64,000 bases of DNA from Thiodiazotropha sp040791665. Its GTDB lineage: Bacteria; Pseudomonadota; Gammaproteobacteria; Chromatiales; Chromatiaceae. The first letter of the stretch is position 1. Every line of letters starts with the position of its first letter. Shown here one piece after another: positions 62,129-64,000 of this stretch. The stretch lies in NCBI GenBank assembly GCA_040791665.1, contig JBFNNX010000037.1:62001-126000 (forward strand), written 5' to 3'. Below the pieces are notes generated by a model. That model worked only from the letters and a program-made list of their open reading frames with translations, was not told where the DNA came from and ran no database searches. The position numbers and the translations under genes were made by a program.

Positions 62129-63464
62129 GAGCCAAAACAACAATAAGCGTCACAGCAGATATCTGCCGGAATACAAGGGTCTGAAATGGCTTGATATCGA
62201 ACTGCCGACAGAGAGTCAGCCGTGGCTCTTGGGCAGACAGCGTTCGGTGGTCAAAGAGAGGGGGCAGCGCAGTTCCACGGAGGGGTTGTTGAGAGAAGTG
62301 GTGAAACGGGGCAAGTGGCAGTGGCCAAAACGAAAGCTCTATTTCTTCGCCGACCTCCATGCAGACGCGGATGCCTTTATCGCCTCGCTGGTGGCATCGG
62401 GCGGGGTGAAAAAGACAGGGAGTAAACAGCATGCATTGAAGCTTACATCCCACGGCAAAGATGCCATTTTCGTCATTGGCGGGGACTGTTTCGACAAGGG
62501 GCCGAGCAATCTTAAACTGTTGCGGGCGATACGACAGCTCACACGGCTGGGCGCGAAAGTTGTACTCCTGGCGGGCAATCACGATCTGCGTGTCAAATTG
62601 GGTATAGCGTCTGTGGGTATGGATCCCGATCCCCGACACGATCACTTCTTTATCCGTATGGGCAGCAAGGTCATACCCATGTTGCGTGAAATCGTCGATG
62701 AGTATCTCCAGGATAAGAATGCGTTGCGGGGCGTGCCGCCCACCCGTACCTGCCGTCGCATACTCTACCCGCCGAAGCGCTGGTTCAGGGAGTTTCCCAA
62801 AATGGCGAGCTGGGTCATGCCGGATAAGCGGATGGCCAGGGAGCTGAAGCGTCTTAAGGAGAAGATTGAGGATTTCGAATCGGATTGCGATGCTGTGGGT
62901 CTCTCATTGCGTCATGTCTACGCTGCAGCGATGAAATGGCAGCAGCTGTTTCTCAAGCCCGACGGTGAATTCAACTGGTTCTTCAAACAGATGAAGCTTG
63001 TCTATCGCCAAGGCTCATTTCTTTTTGTCCATGCAGGTGTAGATGACAGGATGGCGAAACTTATCGAGCGTAAAGGCATCAAGTACATCAACAAGGAGTT
63101 CAGGGAGAGTGTCGAAGATGAGATTTTTGAATTTTACTACGGTCCGATGGCCAATCTGATTCGTACAAAATACCGGGATGTGGATATGCCGTTGACACGC
63201 AAGGGGGTCGACTTGATGCACGAAGCGGGTATCCACACGATTGTTCATGGCCATGCCAACCGCCACTACGGACAGCGTATCATGTTGCGTAAGGGCATGA
63301 TCCATTTCGAGTGCGATGCCACAATCGATCGCTATACTCGAAGGAAGGAGGGGCTTAAAGGAAAGGGTGCCGCAGTGACCATCTTCCATCCGAAGCAGCT
63401 AGTCATGGGAGTCAGTACCGACTATCCCCATATCAAGGTGTTCGATCAGAAGTCATTCTTATAG
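62118..63464 (+). CDS. calcineurin-like metallophosphatase in the GAK-type cluster
   Basis: A 448-residue phosphatase. The start is TTG 62118 with GGAG 9 bases before, within the end of the previous gene. PPP-type motifs are in order: LYFFADLHADADAF (D-x-H), VIGGDCFDKGPSNLKLL (GD-x2-D-x-G), LLAGNHDLRV (GNHD) and VHGHANRHYG (GH-x-H). An inserted helical region (about residues 200-300) carries many Lys/Arg. The order recalls ApaH/Ser-Thr phosphatases. It could reverse the action of the kinases in this cluster; this is inference. Confidence 0.83.
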   Translation: MTTKSQNNNKRHSRYLPEYKGLKWLDIELPTESQPWLLGRQRSVVKERGQRSSTEGLLREVVKRGKWQWPKRKLYFFADLHADADAFIASLVASGGVKKTGSKQHALKLTSHGKDAIFVIGGDCFDKGPSNLKLLRAIRQLTRLGAKVVLLAGNHDLRVKLGIASVGMDPDPRHDHFFIRMGSKVIPMLREIVDEYLQDKNALRGVPPTRTCRRILYPPKRWFREFPKMASWVMPDKRMARELKRLKEKIEDFESDCDAVGLSLRHVYAAAMKWQQLFLKPDGEFNWFFKQMKLVYRQGSFLFVHAGVDDRMAKLIERKGIKYINKEFRESVEDEIFEFYYGPMANLIRTKYRDVDMPLTRKGVDLMHEAGIHTIVHGHANRHYGQRIMLRKGMIHFECDATIDRYTRRKEGLKGKGAAVTIFHPKQLVMGVSTDYPHIKVFDQKSFL

Positions 63465-63514
63465 GGAATCTCTTATCGTTCCTTGGTTAATCGATGTAGA
63501 GCGGGAAAATAAAC

Positions 63515-63790
63515 ATGAGACAGGGCAAGAAAAATTTCCGTCACGAATCATTGCAGGACAAAGATTCGATTCAGGCACTCTTAAAGGCGATCTCTCAAGG
63601 TATCGCCAAAGGTAAGTTGACCCTCAGCGATGAGGATGATGAGATGGTTATGCAACCAGGAGGACTGCTGCAGTTGAAAGTCGCAGCCACTCAGGATGAG
63701 GAGCGGCATCGCATCAATCTGCGCATCACCTGGCAGGTCGAGGCGGATAGACCGAAGAAAAGTAAGCACTTAAAGGTGAAGTTAAAATAG
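63515..63790 (+). CDS. amphi-Trp domain protein
   Basis: A 91-residue protein with the layout of the amphi-Trp family: an N-terminal helix (SIQALLKAISQGIAKGK), beta strands (LTLSDEDDEMVMQPGG, LLQLKVAA), and a terminal strand with a Trp (RINLRITWQVEAD) followed by a basic tail. I recall that amphi-Trp proteins appear with the ATP-grasp and HprK-related kinase B of the GAK set. Here it is the last gene before pncC, whose ATG follows the TAG directly. It may be the substrate or carrier of the modification. Confidence 0.8.
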   Translation: MRQGKKNFRHESLQDKDSIQALLKAISQGIAKGKLTLSDEDDEMVMQPGGLLQLKVAATQDEERHRINLRITWQVEADRPKKSKHLKVKLK

Positions 63791-64000
63791 ATGGCTGTCG
63801 TCTCGGCTCAGAATATTGAAGAGTTAACCGCGAAATGTGCCGGCCATCTTCGTCAACGCGGTTTTCGTCTGGTTGTCGCCGAGTCCTGTACCGGCGGATG
63901 GCTGGCCAAGATATTGACCGACCTGCCGGGGAGCAGCGATTGGTTCGACCGTGGATTTGTTACCTACAGCAACCGGGCGAAGCAGACGATGCTCGGTGTC
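63791..64000 (+). CDS. pncC: CinA C-terminal-domain protein (PncC), N-terminal fragment
   Basis: The ATG at 63791 immediately follows the amphi-Trp stop. The first 70 codons read MAVVSAQNIEELTAKC, then FRLVVAESCTGGWLAKILTDLPGSSDWFDRGFVTYSNRAK. AESCTGG is the conserved nucleophile motif of nicotinamide-nucleotide amidohydrolase, which recycles NMN to NaMN. The gene is cut by the window edge. In many gammaproteobacteria the cinA/pncC gene is followed by recA and lies near mutS; here a GAK-like cluster separates it from mutS. Confidence 0.9.
   Translation, partial: MAVVSAQNIEELTAKCAGHLRQRGFRLVVAESCTGGWLAKILTDLPGSSDWFDRGFVTYSNRAKQTMLGV

Overview
The window looks like a chromosomal segment of a free-living or symbiotic gammaproteobacterial chemolithoautotroph. 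The gene families (YajQ, DsbC, XerD, YcgN, DUF3549, UPF0149/SEC-C, MutS next to a CinA-C/PncC protein) are typical of Gammaproteobacteria. The large inorganic-carbon uptake cluster points to autotrophy. My best guess is a sulfur oxidiser of the Chromatiales/Sedimenticola/Thiodiazotropha kind; this is inferred from gene content only. No rRNA, tRNA or CRISPR array was recognised.

Layout. 1-2.8 kb: the 5' end of ppnN, a small Lys/Thr-rich secreted protein, malate dehydrogenase and a BolA-like protein. 3-15.6 kb: a carbon-concentrating region. A small beta/CsoSCA-type carbonic anhydrase-like gene (+) converges on a minus-strand operon sulP - nuoM-like - dabA - dabB - nuoM-like - nuoM-like, an enlarged DAB-type bicarbonate/CO2 system. 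15.8-23 kb: a small cysteine-containing protein, a hybrid histidine kinase and an RND efflux pair. 23-25.8 kb: an AT-rich insert of same-strand orphan genes. It contains one convincing attC-like site and weaker relatives, so I read it as an integron-cassette remnant without an integrase. 25.8-31.7 kb: a membrane spermidine-synthase-like protein, an exported PCMT, a TIR-domain membrane protein whose only good start is ATC, and signal peptidase I. 31.7-40.6 kb: a second RND pair and a MoxR-DUF58-transglutaminase operon. 40.9-55.9 kb: mostly housekeeping genes (icd, DUF3549, YcgN, Ogt, XerD, YajQ, DsbC, PP2C and FHA proteins, PilZ, dodecin, mutS, cupin, SEC-C protein, glycosyltransferase, metallophosphatase, dgkA).

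56.2-63.8 kb: a plus-strand run of eight phosphoryl-transfer genes: Nudix, PhoU-like/APH kinase fusion, ATP-grasp, HprK-related kinase B, SixA-Nudix fusion, histidine phosphatase, calcineurin-type phosphatase and amphi-Trp protein. It ends directly at a truncated pncC/cinA-C gene. I recognise the core as the poorly understood 'GAK' gene set. It is the best candidate here for a largely undescribed system: kinases and phosphatases packed together without an obvious substrate.

Several dispersed repeat families occupy the gaps: elements with terminal inverted repeats based on CCGCAAATGAACGC, AT-rich repeats containing TGAATGTTGAAT, GGTGCGGC palindromes and one CTCGTTCCCAC palindrome. They sit almost exclusively just outside stop or start codons.
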